The notes: generated from the sequence alone by a model not told the origin. A stretch of 41,320 nt of DNA from 2-01-FULL-40-42 sp964349415 (GCA_964349415.1 CAYGGJ010000003.1:1-41320), one strand, 5' to 3'; positions 16,360 to 24,224 are shown, counted from the stretch's first letter. Numbers and translations: made by a program.

Positions 16360-16388
16360 CTTACAATTTGTGGTCTATATGCTATACT
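16360..16388 (+). promoter_or_regulatory. Promoter of the Crp-type regulator
   Basis: CTTACA (16360-16365), a 17-base spacer, then TATACT (16383-16388), ending 9 bases before the ATG at 16398. The predicted start point is 2-3 bases upstream of the start codon. Confidence 0.5.
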
Positions 16389-16397
16389 TTTCAGGCT

Positions 16398-17054
16398 ATG
16401 AATCAGGCCGACGCCCGCAAAGAAATTCAAAAGTTTTTTGAAAAGGGTCGCATCTTCCGTTACAAAAGGCGCACTACCTTTCTTCAGGCCGGTGACGTCC
16501 CACAGGGCGTCCACTATCTTAAAAAGGGGTATGTCCGCCTTTATTCCATCTCCCCCGAAGGCAAAGAGCTTACTTTGGTTATCTATGAACCGGGGGATTT
16601 TTTTCCCGTGGTCTGGGGACTCAAAGAAAAACCCAGTGCTTATTATTTTGAGGCTTTAACTAATATTGAGCTTGTGCGCATAAATCGCACCGACTTTGTA
16701 AGCTTTATTACCGGAAATGTTGACATCTACCGGGAGCTTGTAGATCATATTATCATCAGGTTTCAGACTGCATTAAAACGCATGGAGTATCTGACCTTTG
16801 GCAATTCTCATGCAAAAGTAGCCTCCATATTTATGATCCTTGCCGAGCGCTTTGGTGAGAAAAAAGATGGAGCAATAATGATAAGGGTTCCCCTTGCCCA
16901 TAAAGAAATGGCAGCGCTCACCGGAGTAACACGGGAGACCACGACTATAGAAATCAATAAACTAAAACAGAAAAAGCTTGTCTCAAATAAAAAAGGTTAT
17001 TTTTATATCACCGACCTTCAGGGACTTAAAAAAGAATCTCTTCTTGAGTATTAG
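16398..17054 (+). CDS. Crp/Fnr-family transcription regulator
   Basis: A 218-residue protein. The N-terminal cyclic-nucleotide-binding-like beta-barrel (about 20-115) has GDVPQGVHYLKKGYVRLY and EGKELTLVIYEPGDFF. A long dimerisation helix follows, then a C-terminal winged helix (about 165-215) with LAHKEMAALTGVTRETTTIEINKL cut across the recognition helix. The cNMP-binding Arg-Thr pair of CRP is not evident, and the Cys cluster of FNR is absent, so the signal is unknown. The start is ATG 16398; an upstream Met (16323) would run through the promoter and terminator region. It is a single-gene unit. Confidence 0.87.
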   Translation: MNQADARKEIQKFFEKGRIFRYKRRTTFLQAGDVPQGVHYLKKGYVRLYSISPEGKELTLVIYEPGDFFPVVWGLKEKPSAYYFEALTNIELVRINRTDFVSFITGNVDIYRELVDHIIIRFQTALKRMEYLTFGNSHAKVASIFMILAERFGEKKDGAIMIRVPLAHKEMAALTGVTRETTTIEINKLKQKKLVSNKKGYFYITDLQGLKKESLLEY

Positions 17055-17055
17055 G

Positions 17056-17084
17056 TTGCCGTAACAAGGCTAATTTGATAGAAT
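17056..17084 (+). promoter_or_regulatory. Promoter of tRNA-Lys
   Basis: TTGCCG (17056-17061), a 17-base spacer, then TAGAAT (17079-17084), 15 bases upstream of the mature tRNA 5' end. Confidence 0.5.
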
Positions 17085-17099
17085 AACAAGACGTCACAT

Positions 17100-17174
17100 G
17101 GGCCTGTAGCTCAACGGTAGAGCAGTAGCCTTTTAAGCTATTGGTTGAGAGTTCGAATCTCTCCGGGCTCACCA
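17100..17174 (+). tRNA. tRNA-Lys (anticodon TTT)
   Basis: A complete cloverleaf can be drawn. The acceptor stem is GGGCCTG with CGGGCTC (two G-U pairs). The anticodon stem GTAGC/GCTAT closes loop CTTTTAA, giving anticodon TTT. The T arm carries GTTCGAATC. The 3' CCA is encoded (17172-17174). Confidence 0.95.
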
Positions 17175-17201
17175 TTCCCTAAGACGATCTCCCTTGATTT
17201 A

Positions 17202-18176
17202 TTACTTTCTCAAAAGCTTTACGATAAGACGTGCAGCACTGTCGGGATTATGACGGATAAGATTTCTCTTCAAAAGATCGGGGTAACGTGTCTCTATTAT
17301 CTTTTGGTTTAGTAAATTTCCCCCGACAAATTTTTCGCTGTATGTTTTTTTGGAGGGTTTTAAAACCGTTGCGACAAGATGTTCTTTTTCCCGCGCATAA
17401 CGTTTGAGCAACCAGCTCGAAGGCCTCTTATTATTGAAGATAACATAGTCAAAATCACATCCTAAAAACTCCTTAATTTTGTCGACAAAATCATATACTG
17501 TAAATGTATCTGTCTGTCCGTGTTTTGTCATGAGATTACAGATAAAGATCTTTTTTGCCCTGCTTTTACAGATCGCCTCAGGTATCCCTTTAACCAAAAG
17601 GTTTGGAATAATGCTTGCATAAAAATGTCCGGGTGCTACTACGATCGCGTCGGCATCCTTTATCGCACGTAGTGCTTTTGGGTTGGCTTTTCCCTGAGGT
17701 TTTAAATAAATTCGTTTTAATTTACTTAAATTTGCCTCGTAGATAAGATGTTCTGTGATGATTTTTTTACCTGTGGCAAGCTCTGCTATCAGGGTTACCT
17801 TTTCAAGAGTTGAAGGAATAACGCTGCCCTCAATCCTCAGGATTTCAGATGCTTTTTCGACTGCCTTATCAAAACTTCCTGTGATTTTTTCCAATGAAGA
17901 AAGAAACAGATTTCCAAAACTATGTCCCTTAAAAGAACCTGAGGGGAATCGGTAATTCATCAGCTCCCGCAAGAGCTTGCTCTCTCTGGAAAGCGCGACC
18001 AGACACTGTCTGACGTCGCCCGGAGGAAGCACTCCCAGCTCATCACGCAAGACCCCTGTTGAACCTCCGTCATCTGCCATTGCAACCAGTGCAGTAAGGT
18101 CCAGAGGATATTTTTTAAGACCAGAGAGTATGGTAAACGTACCGGTTCCACCGCCCATGACCACCACTTTTTTCAT
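17202..18176 (-). CDS. yvcK: YvcK/GlmR-type protein (CofD-like fold)
   Basis: A 324-residue protein of the YvcK (gluconeogenesis factor, GlmR) family, which binds UDP-GlcNAc and links cell-wall precursor supply to carbon state in Firmicutes. Visible features are VVVMGGGTGTFTILSGLK at the N-terminus, ADDGGSTGVLRDELGVLPPGD (first half ADDGGSTGVL, about 34-43), and NLLVKGIPEAI in the second half. The related CofD enzymes act on F420, but the N-terminal GGGTGTF and DDGGSTG pattern with this length fits YvcK better. TATACA lies 10 bases before the ATG. Confidence 0.9.
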   Translation of the reverse strand: MKKVVVMGGGTGTFTILSGLKKYPLDLTALVAMADDGGSTGVLRDELGVLPPGDVRQCLVALSRESKLLRELMNYRFPSGSFKGHSFGNLFLSSLEKITGSFDKAVEKASEILRIEGSVIPSTLEKVTLIAELATGKKIITEHLIYEANLSKLKRIYLKPQGKANPKALRAIKDADAIVVAPGHFYASIIPNLLVKGIPEAICKSRAKKIFICNLMTKHGQTDTFTVYDFVDKIKEFLGCDFDYVIFNNKRPSSWLLKRYAREKEHLVATVLKPSKKTYSEKFVGGNLLNQKIIETRYPDLLKRNLIRHNPDSAARLIVKLLRK

Positions 18177-18186
18177 AGAGAGATAG

Positions 18187-18192
18187 TGTATA
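18187..18192 (-). promoter_or_regulatory. -10 box of yvcK
   Basis: TATACA on the minus strand, 10 bases before the ATG at 18176. No good -35 is seen. Confidence 0.35.
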
Positions 18193-18229
18193 CCACAGTC
18201 TATATTTCGTCCAGAAGATAATAATCTAC

Positions 18230-19465
18230 TTATCCCAAGACATTCTTTACCACTTCGTTAAACCGTGTTGGTTCGGAGGCATCATAAACATACACAAAAA
18301 ATGGGCCTCGTCTTTCGGTACGCAGCTCTATAATACCTGCTTGTATTGAATCAAATTCCCTAAAAGGCATGACTTCACCCGTACTTGGATGCTTGACCAA
18401 GTAGGAGGTACATGGATTGACCTTAGGGAGCCACTCGGCTCCGATTTTAATCATCTCCGGCCTCTTCTGGAGATGGCGCATTAGAACCTCTACTTCTGAC
18501 GGGGAAGCGTCATAATATTCAGTAGAAAAGCTTACGAAAGCCTTCTGAAAAGAATCTGCAGTCAATAATCCATATTGGTCGTGCAAAAAATCAAAAAGTT
18601 CATCGTCGGTCATCTCGCGCAGTCTTTCTGAATTCAAAGGCCTGCTGCCGTCTTCTGCATAAAATGGCTCGACCAATCTACGGATTAGCATGTCTGCCGC
18701 TCTGTTTGTAGGAAACATATACACCTCGAAAAAATTCTCTGCCCTTTTCGAAAGAATTTCTCCCAGACTAAAAGGATCTGTAAAAACAATTTCCTCAGCC
18801 TCGCGGTCAACCTTTATTTCTTGCTGAGGATATATGTGGGGGAAAGGTCCCATGTTGGCAATATCAATCCTCCGAATATAATAGGTGTCTGCGTATGTAT
18901 AGGCTATCCTGTCTGCGACATCAAGAACCTTTCCGACTATTCCTTCGTTGTGAATCGCCCGATTTAAGTCTTTTGTCGAAATTCCTGCATTGTGAATTAT
19001 CTTTTTCCCTTGAAGACCTATGACATCTTTCCAATAATCCTCCTCATCCAGCCCTTTTGGGTTAAGTCCTTTTATTGCATCTCCTCCTGCGGGTGTTGCA
19101 ACGTCGTGCAGTAATCCCGCTAAAATTCCGAGCTTTATTTCTTCTTCGGGAAAGTTATTTTCGCGCAAAATTGCCTCTGTTAGACGGGCGACGAGAATTG
19201 AGTGGTACATCCTGCTGTGAGGAAATCCACGCTCTTCGCTGGGAACTCTTTTAAAGTCGCCTGTGTCCCAGTCGTCTCTGACATGGGCCAAAAACCCTAA
19301 GGCTTTTACTCCCTTTAATCTCTGAAATGCAGGTAGGTTGAAGACTTCAAAATACAAAGGGTCTTTTGCTTCTGAAAAACTTACCAGGTCGGGTGTTAGA
19401 AGCCGGAAAGGGACCTGAAGATGCAGCCCGTTCTCCCGTCTTATAAGTTCTTTGTTAATAGTCAC
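18230..19465 (-). CDS. HD-superfamily phosphohydrolase
   Basis: A 411-residue protein of the HD/dGTPase-like group. Metal ligands are visible: His in SRMYHSILVARL, the HD pair in LAGLLHDVATPAG, and Asp in VLDVADRIAYTYAD. The fold resembles deoxyguanosinetriphosphate triphosphohydrolase and SAMHD1-like enzymes, so a nucleotide substrate is likely but not proven. The start is GTG 19465, 7 bases after TACAAT. The TTG at 19501 that would extend it by 12 residues forms the -35 box. The gene lies 49 bases downstream of tag. Confidence 0.82.
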   Translation of the reverse strand: MTINKELIRRENGLHLQVPFRLLTPDLVSFSEAKDPLYFEVFNLPAFQRLKGVKALGFLAHVRDDWDTGDFKRVPSEERGFPHSRMYHSILVARLTEAILRENNFPEEEIKLGILAGLLHDVATPAGGDAIKGLNPKGLDEEDYWKDVIGLQGKKIIHNAGISTKDLNRAIHNEGIVGKVLDVADRIAYTYADTYYIRRIDIANMGPFPHIYPQQEIKVDREAEEIVFTDPFSLGEILSKRAENFFEVYMFPTNRAADMLIRRLVEPFYAEDGSRPLNSERLREMTDDELFDFLHDQYGLLTADSFQKAFVSFSTEYYDASPSEVEVLMRHLQKRPEMIKIGAEWLPKVNPCTSYLVKHPSTGEVMPFREFDSIQAGIIELRTERRGPFFVYVYDASEPTRFNEVVKNVLG

Positions 19466-19472
19466 AGGAGAA

Positions 19473-19501
19473 ATTGTATTAAATTGGAGCCTCAGATTCA
19501 A
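19473..19501 (-). promoter_or_regulatory. Promoter of the HD hydrolase
   Basis: On the minus strand: TTGAAT (19501-19496), a 17-base spacer, TACAAT (19478-19473), 7 bases, then GTG at 19465. The apparent upstream TTG start codon is the first triplet of the -35 box. Confidence 0.6.
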
Positions 19502-19514
19502 CCAGGACTAAACG

Positions 19515-20075
19515 TTACTTTTTTCTACGGAAGCAGAAAACCATGTGGTCGTCCACCATGCCCGTCGCCTGCATGTGGGCATATATTGTAGTAGGACCTA
19601 GGAATTTAAATCCTTTTTTTTTCAGATCTACAGCAAAAAGCTCAGCTTCTTTAATGGTTGTAGGGTAATCGGAATTATTTCGTAAGGTATGACGAATTTG
19701 CTTTCCTTTTTTAAGAAAACCCATCTGATATTTATAAAACGACCCGAATTCTTTCTGAATTTCCAGAAATCTCTTGGCGTTGTTTACTGCAGCTTCTACC
19801 TTCATTCTGTTTCTTATAATCGAGGGGTCTTTTAGAAGAGAGGAGATTTTTCGCTTATTGTATTTCGCCACTTTCTTCGCGTCAAAGTTTGCAAAATTCT
19901 TTCTATAACCATTCCGTTTCTTTAAAATGGTCAACCAGTTGAGGCCGGCCTGCGCACTTTCCAGAACAAGAAATTCAAAAAGCTTCCTGTCATCTTTGAC
20001 TAATCGTCCCCACTCCTTATCGTGATAATCCGCGAGCAAATTGTTACTTTCTGCCCATGAACAACGTCTTTTCAT
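19515..20075 (-). CDS. tag: DNA-3-methyladenine glycosylase I
   Basis: Removes 3-methyladenine from alkylated DNA. The 186-residue length is typical of Tag. The zinc site is complete: Cys5 (RCSWAES), His18 (YHDKEWG), and His177 and Cys181 (DDHMVFC). Other conserved stretches are ESAQAGLNWLTILKKR and KGFKFLGPTTIYAHMQATG. The ATG at 20075 is chosen because an upstream in-frame Met would require translating through the tRNA-Ala gene. Only 7 bases separate the tRNA 3' end from the ATG, so the mRNA 5' end is probably made by tRNA 3' processing. Confidence 0.95.
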   Translation of the reverse strand: MKRRCSWAESNNLLADYHDKEWGRLVKDDRKLFEFLVLESAQAGLNWLTILKKRNGYRKNFANFDAKKVAKYNKRKISSLLKDPSIIRNRMKVEAAVNNAKRFLEIQKEFGSFYKYQMGFLKKGKQIRHTLRNNSDYPTTIKEAELFAVDLKKKGFKFLGPTTIYAHMQATGMVDDHMVFCFRRKK

Positions 20076-20082
20076 TTTAGGG

Positions 20083-20156
20083 TGGACTCGAGGGGACTCG
20101 AACCCCTGACCTTCTCTATGCCATAGAGACGTTCTAGCCAACTGAACTACGAGCCC
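20083..20156 (-). tRNA. tRNA-Ala (anticodon GGC)
   Basis: The cloverleaf is complete: acceptor GGGCTCG/CGAGTCC, D stem GTTC/GAAC, anticodon stem TCTCT/AGAGA closing loop ATGGCAT (anticodon GGC), and T stem AGGGG/CCCCT with TTCGAGT. The base after the discriminator A is followed by CCC, so the CCA end is not encoded and must be added, unlike in tRNA-Lys of this window. tag follows on the same strand. Confidence 0.95.
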
Positions 20157-20159
20157 ATG

Positions 20160-20230
20160 TTAGCATTTGGGTATTGGCATTTTGTATTTAGGCCGTTCCT
20201 AAATGCTACGCGCTAAATGCTTTATGCTAT
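20160..20230. repeat. Palindromic heptamer element (TAGCATT type)
   Basis: Left arm: TAGCATT, TGGGTAT, TGGCATT, TTGTATT, TAGG (20161-20192). Centre: CCGTT. Right arm: CCTAAATGCT and onward, which is AAATGCT, ACGCGCT, AAATGCT, TTATGCT (AAATGCT is an inverted variant of the left unit). The core TTTAGG-CCGTT-CCTAAA is an exact inverted repeat. It sits between the tRNA-Ala 5' end (3 bases away) and the phosphoribosyltransferase start (11 bases away), covering both promoter regions. Confidence 0.82.
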
Positions 20231-20233
20231 ATT
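20228..20233 (+). promoter_or_regulatory. -10 box of the phosphoribosyltransferase gene
   Basis: TATATT ends 7 bases before the ATG at 20241 and overlaps the outer end of the heptamer element. No strong -35 is seen. Confidence 0.45.
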
Positions 20234-20240
20234 ATAGCTG

Positions 20241-20873
20241 ATGATATTTAAAGACAGGCTTGATGCCGCAGAAAAACTACTTGAAGCCTTAGAAAAGGAT
20301 ACCTTAATTAAAGGGCAGAGTAATATCGTAGTAATTTCGCTCTTGAGAGGCGGTGTAGTCTTGGGAGACATCCTCTCAAAAAGACTGCGCGCCACACATC
20401 TCCCTTTGCCCGTCGTCAAGATAAGTGCTCCTCAAAATGAGGAACTTGCGATAGGCGCACTTGTCTTTGACATGGCTTATCTTGAAAAAAAAGTGATCGA
20501 TTCCCTACTGCTTCTTAAGCCCATGATCCGCAAACAGATCTCTCAAGCTAAGGAAAAATTTAAAGATTACAGCTATAGATTTTTAATTAAAGAAGGGGAT
20601 TATAGAAATCTTAAAGGAAAGACCGTAGTCCTTGTCGATGATGGGATCGCGACCGGCGCCACGATGAAGGCCTCTGTTCTTTTTGTCCGCGAGAGGGGAG
20701 CGGGCAAAGTTATAGTCTCCTCCCCTGTTTCTGCAGAAGATTTTGATATTCCGGGAGTTGATAAAGAAATTATTTTACACAAAGATCCATACTTTACGTC
20801 GGTCTCAAAATTTTACGCACAATTCCCGCAAATTACCGACTCCGAAGTCAAAAAGCTCTTGAGGAAGCTTTAA
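20241..20873 (+). CDS. Phosphoribosyltransferase-domain protein
   Basis: A 210-residue type-I PRTase. SLLRGGVVLGDIL (about 33-45) is the early loop, and VVLVDDGIATGATMKAS (about 133-149) is the PRPP-binding motif. A central helical insertion (about 85-115) precedes the PRPP motif. Similar stand-alone proteins are often annotated only as PRTase-like. The base substrate cannot be read from sequence; hypoxanthine, uracil or a competence-type role are all possible. It is convergent with the VirB4 gene, one base apart. Confidence 0.85.
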   Translation: MIFKDRLDAAEKLLEALEKDTLIKGQSNIVVISLLRGGVVLGDILSKRLRATHLPLPVVKISAPQNEELAIGALVFDMAYLEKKVIDSLLLLKPMIRKQISQAKEKFKDYSYRFLIKEGDYRNLKGKTVVLVDDGIATGATMKASVLFVRERGAGKVIVSSPVSAEDFDIPGVDKEIILHKDPYFTSVSKFYAQFPQITDSEVKKLLRKL

Positions 20874-20874
20874 A

Positions 20875-22635
20875 TTACTCAATGATTTCCTTTTCTTCGG
20901 CGGAAGCAACGACCTGAAAACCGACGTGGTTCTGTCCGGCAAAAAAGAGTCCTTCACCAACCGCACTCGACAGTAAGAAATGTTTCTCTCCACCGGTCAG
21001 GTAAAAAGTTTTGGCTATAAGATCGACCGCTGCGGGTGACTGTTTTAAGATAATCTGTAAAGAAGAGTTGGTAATAATAGCCTTTCCTTCATTGGTTGCT
21101 AGAAAATCTTCCACATCCTGGGTAATGGTGGTTAGTCCGAGTTGATATTTTCTTGCTCTTTTTGCGAAATTGTAAAGATACGCTCCGGAGTCTTTGTTTT
21201 TAATCAAGTACCATGCCTCGTCCACTATCAAGACTCTCTTTTTTTTGACACGCCTTACCCTATTCCAGATGTAATCGAGAATTATATACATAGCAATTGG
21301 CCGGAGATTTTCCTCAAGGTCCCGGATTCCAAAAACAGTAAATTTGTTTTTAATATCAAAGCTTGACTGCTGATTAAAGATCCCTGACGCCGATCCTTTA
21401 ACAAATTTTTCAAGACGGTCTGCCAGTTCTCTCGCCTCAGGCGTCTCCATACCAATCAACACCTTATACAAGTCCTCAAGAAGCGGCGGCTCGTTTTTAA
21501 ACGTCGTCTTGTCCTGTGTTATTCCTTTTGACTGATAGGTGGCGACAAGAGACCGGTCCAAAAGTGCATCCTGTGATGGTGTCAGATCTCCCATAATAAC
21601 CCTCATTAAAGAATGCAGATTTAAGATCTTGTTTTGCAGTTCGTCGGGCTCCGGATTATCTGCTTCAAGCTCAAAGGGGTTAATTTTATATTGTGCGGAG
21701 GCGGCAAATTCCACAAACTCCCCGTCCACGGATTCTGCAAGTTTCTTATACTCATTTTCCGGGTCTACGATGATTACATCAACGTCCATCATAAGAAGCC
21801 GCATTGCTTCAAGTTTTACCATGAAGCTTTTTCCTCCTCCCGACTTACCCAAAATCACAGAGTTCGCGTTTTCCAAAGTAAAACGATCAAAGACGATAAG
21901 AGAATGGTCGTGTTTATTTATGCCGTATAAGATTCCTTCGTTTTTAGTAAGAGCAGCTGTCGAAAAAGGAAAGGTCATGGCAAGCGAAGTGGTATCCATA
22001 TTTCTCCATACCCCTAATTTGTCATAAAACATGGGAAGCGTCGACTTATACCCCTCCTCCATCTCAAGAGTTGCCTGCCTGGAAATGATCAAAAGGGATG
22101 AAAGTACAGAATCTACCTGTTTTGAGATGTGATCTAGCTCCTCGAGAGTATCAGCAGGAATAGTGATGTAAAGGCCGAATTGAAAAAAACGCTCTGCTCC
22201 TTTTGCGAGCTCTGCCTGTAGAGAAAGAGCGTCGTCAAGGGCCACCTGCACGGTTGGGTCGCCGGATTTTCCCTCCTTCAAATCGTTCTCCATCGTTGCC
22301 TCCATCTCCGCAATCTTCCTTTTCAGCTCGTTTAAAACAGCTTTCGATTCCGAAGGGTAGACATACATCGAGACATAGAGAGGGTGGTCAAAAGTGACCA
22401 ATGAATAAAGCCAGTTGGCAGCGACATACCTCGGATATCCGACCACAAAAAAAGTACGGTAGTATTTATCATCGACTTTTATGTGATTAAAATCTACCTC
22501 CACGTAAGAAGGCGCGATTATATCCTTTATTGAAACCGTGCCTTTCGAAACAATGTCCGCAACGCTATGATGCGCACCATTTGTCTTAAGATCCGACGGT
22601 TTTTTTGATTTGTTAAAAAAATTTAATCCCAGCAT
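20875..22635 (-). CDS. VirB4/TraC-type secretion ATPase
   Basis: A 586-residue ATPase of type IV secretion systems. The N-terminal VirB4 domain (about 40-235) contains FFVVGYPRYVAANWL. The motor domain has Walker A GKSGGGKSF (263-271), VIIVDPENEY, and Walker B RVLIVDEAWYLI. Such proteins power channel or pilus assembly on the cytoplasmic face. The ATG directly follows the stop of the upstream gene (TAAATG), so the pair is translationally coupled. It works with PrgI upstream and probably with the distant VirD4-like ATPase (12523-14877). Confidence 0.92.
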   Translation of the reverse strand: MLGLNFFNKSKKPSDLKTNGAHHSVADIVSKGTVSIKDIIAPSYVEVDFNHIKVDDKYYRTFFVVGYPRYVAANWLYSLVTFDHPLYVSMYVYPSESKAVLNELKRKIAEMEATMENDLKEGKSGDPTVQVALDDALSLQAELAKGAERFFQFGLYITIPADTLEELDHISKQVDSVLSSLLIISRQATLEMEEGYKSTLPMFYDKLGVWRNMDTTSLAMTFPFSTAALTKNEGILYGINKHDHSLIVFDRFTLENANSVILGKSGGGKSFMVKLEAMRLLMMDVDVIIVDPENEYKKLAESVDGEFVEFAASAQYKINPFELEADNPEPDELQNKILNLHSLMRVIMGDLTPSQDALLDRSLVATYQSKGITQDKTTFKNEPPLLEDLYKVLIGMETPEARELADRLEKFVKGSASGIFNQQSSFDIKNKFTVFGIRDLEENLRPIAMYIILDYIWNRVRRVKKKRVLIVDEAWYLIKNKDSGAYLYNFAKRARKYQLGLTTITQDVEDFLATNEGKAIITNSSLQIILKQSPAAVDLIAKTFYLTGGEKHFLLSSAVGEGLFFAGQNHVGFQVVASAEEKEIIE

Positions 22636-23289
22636 TTATGTAGTTAAAACTATGTCCGTGTAATTTTTAACGGGCGCGAGTTGTCTGCCGGTCGATGAAG
22701 GGTTGTAAAGGTTGTAAAAAAGCTCTGTAAGCGCCTGCTCCTGCAAAGGCTTTGACTTCAAACCTATGCTCCCCAGCAATCGAGTCAAATTGTCGCGTTT
22801 GGGATACAGGGTGGTTTTTGCATGGGCTATGACATATTCCTTGTTTAGTGATTTTGAATTCACAACGCTAACCCCCAGCTCCAAAGGAGAAAAAGGAATG
22901 ACAAAGAAGAATCTTTTTTCCAAAACGCTTGTTTTTTTTACTATGTTTTTGATAAATTCCTGGTAGCTTACCAACCGTTTTTTTATTACATCGTTATTCT
23001 GCGTCCCTACTTTGTTTCCTAAATAATCCAGATAGAGCGAGACGTCCATTTTTTTAGAAAGAACAAGGATTTGGACCGGAAATGACAACGAATTGAGAAG
23101 ATTTCCGTACGCATAAATCATACCTGCTTGTTCGTCTTGGGAAAGCAGCCAAAAATTCACCGCTCCCACTTCAATCACGGTTGCCGCAAACGAATCTTTA
23201 AGCAAAATTATGTCGTCTTTTATATCCTCTATCTCGACAAAGCTTTGTGTAGATGCTTTTATAGGAGATGTTGGTTTTTGTATCGCCAT
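22636..23289 (-). CDS. VirB4-associated TraC-like domain protein
   Basis: A 217-residue soluble protein resembling the N-terminal, non-ATPase part of TraC/VirB4 proteins: FVEIEDIKDDIILLKDS, AYGNLLNSLSFPVQILV, and a coiled stretch ahead of RFFFVIPFSP. It has no Walker motifs. The following VirB4 protein has its own N-terminal domain, so this is an extra copy of that module and not a simple split. It is coupled to VirB4 with zero spacing. It is likely an adaptor of the VirB4 complex. Confidence 0.68.
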   Translation of the reverse strand: MAIQKPTSPIKASTQSFVEIEDIKDDIILLKDSFAATVIEVGAVNFWLLSQDEQAGMIYAYGNLLNSLSFPVQILVLSKKMDVSLYLDYLGNKVGTQNNDVIKKRLVSYQEFIKNIVKKTSVLEKRFFFVIPFSPLELGVSVVNSKSLNKEYVIAHAKTTLYPKRDNLTRLLGSIGLKSKPLQEQALTELFYNLYNPSSTGRQLAPVKNYTDIVLTT

Positions 23290-23305
23290 GATGGATTATG
23301 AAATC

Positions 23306-23368
23306 TGTAACATGTAACATGTAACAGCTATTTGCCCTAAATGCTTCATGCTATATGCTTCATGCTCC
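23306..23368. repeat. Heptamer element (TGTAACA and ATGCTTC types)
   Basis: Left arm: three exact TGTAACA units (23306-23326). A 14-base centre with CCCTAAA follows. Right arm: ATGCTTC, ATGCTAT, ATGCTTC, ATGCTCC (23341-23368). The two arms use different heptamers, so pairing is weak, but the 7-bp period is exact. It lies between the PrgI gene end and the TraC-like gene start, 16 bases upstream of the latter. Confidence 0.82.
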
Positions 23369-23372
23369 ATTC

Positions 23373-24221
23373 TTACAAGAGTTCTTTTGAAACAAATTCT
23401 AATGGTTTGCCAAAATTTTGCTCAAGATGCAGTTTCATTGTATCAAAGAAGAAGGTTCCTTTTGGATCCTTAATTTCAAAAGTGTAATCTCCGGGCGGAA
23501 GTCTGTTGTATGTGGCAAAAACTCCATGGGGATTGGTTTTAAGAAGCCGTAGTGGAGTATCGTTTTGATCTTTAATATAAATTAATACTCCGGGGAGAGG
23601 TGTTTTTTTGTTGTTGGTAACTACGCCGGTGACATAGGGAGCTTTTGGTGACACAACGGCCTCTTCTTTTTTCTTTTGACCTTCCGTAGCTGTGGAGGAG
23701 TGTGCCCTTTTCTCCTCTTTTTTAGGATGTTCGAATAGTTTATCGGGGTGAAGAAACAACTCCATAATCGACTGTTTTTTTTGGGCGCGTTCCTCATCTG
23801 CTTCACTTGTTGCGTCATGCGTCTTGTTTTTTGAAAGGTATGTTGAGAGTTTGTTTTGTGAATCTATGTGGGCCATGGTCTGATGAGGATCGCTTTCATA
23901 GTAAAGATTCTGTAAAAAATACAGAGCTGAGTTTTCTTTGTGATAAAAATACTGTGTCGGGGAGGTGAGGCGCTTAAATAGATTTTTAATCATAACGTCA
24001 ATCGGCCTGCCGTTAAAAGGAGTAAACGCGAGGGCAAATCCAATTCCTCCGGTCAGAAAACCCAAAAGGACGTTTATAAACGGGATTGGGAATGCTCTGT
24101 AGACCACATATCCAAGCGGAATAAAAACTAGCAGATACATAAACTGTCTTAGGGTCATGAATCCTACGAGTTTAAACTCAAAGGTGGTAATCTGACGAGG
24201 GACAGGATGCTGTTCTTCCAT
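23373..24221 (-). CDS. PrgI-family protein fused to a carboxypeptidase-regulatory-like domain
   Basis: A 282-residue protein. The N-terminal PrgI/VirB3-like part (about 8-95) begins TTFEFKLVGFMTLRQF and has two membrane helices around 24-62, matching inner-membrane channel components encoded next to VirB4. A low-complexity Lys/Glu linker follows (about 130-195). The C-terminus (about 198-280) has the layout of a transthyretin-like/carboxypeptidase-regulatory domain: VTGVVTNNKKTPLPGVLIYI, FATYNRLPPGDYTFEI. Such domains usually lie outside cells, so this fusion may place a binding module on the secretion channel. It is the first gene of the PrgI-TraC-like-VirB4 unit. Confidence 0.83.
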   Translation of the reverse strand: MEEQHPVPRQITTFEFKLVGFMTLRQFMYLLVFIPLGYVVYRAFPIPFINVLLGFLTGGIGFALAFTPFNGRPIDVMIKNLFKRLTSPTQYFYHKENSALYFLQNLYYESDPHQTMAHIDSQNKLSTYLSKNKTHDATSEADEERAQKKQSIMELFLHPDKLFEHPKKEEKRAHSSTATEGQKKKEEAVVSPKAPYVTGVVTNNKKTPLPGVLIYIKDQNDTPLRLLKTNPHGVFATYNRLPPGDYTFEIKDPKGTFFFDTMKLHLEQNFGKPLEFVSKELL

Positions 24222-24224
24222 GGC

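Noticed and set aside
20076..20141. N-terminal extension of Tag through the tRNA-Ala
   Set aside because: The extra residues are just the tRNA read as codons. The Tag family starts at the RCSWA segment, which follows ATG 20075.
22636..23289. VirB4 gene split by a frameshift into 217 and 586 residues
   Set aside because: The downstream protein has its own complete VirB4 N-terminal domain, and the junction is a clean TAAATG stop-start.
20875..24221. Integrative conjugative element
   Set aside because: No relaxase, no excisionase, no attachment-site duplication at the tRNA genes, and the only tyrosine-recombinase homologue lacks its catalytic Tyr.
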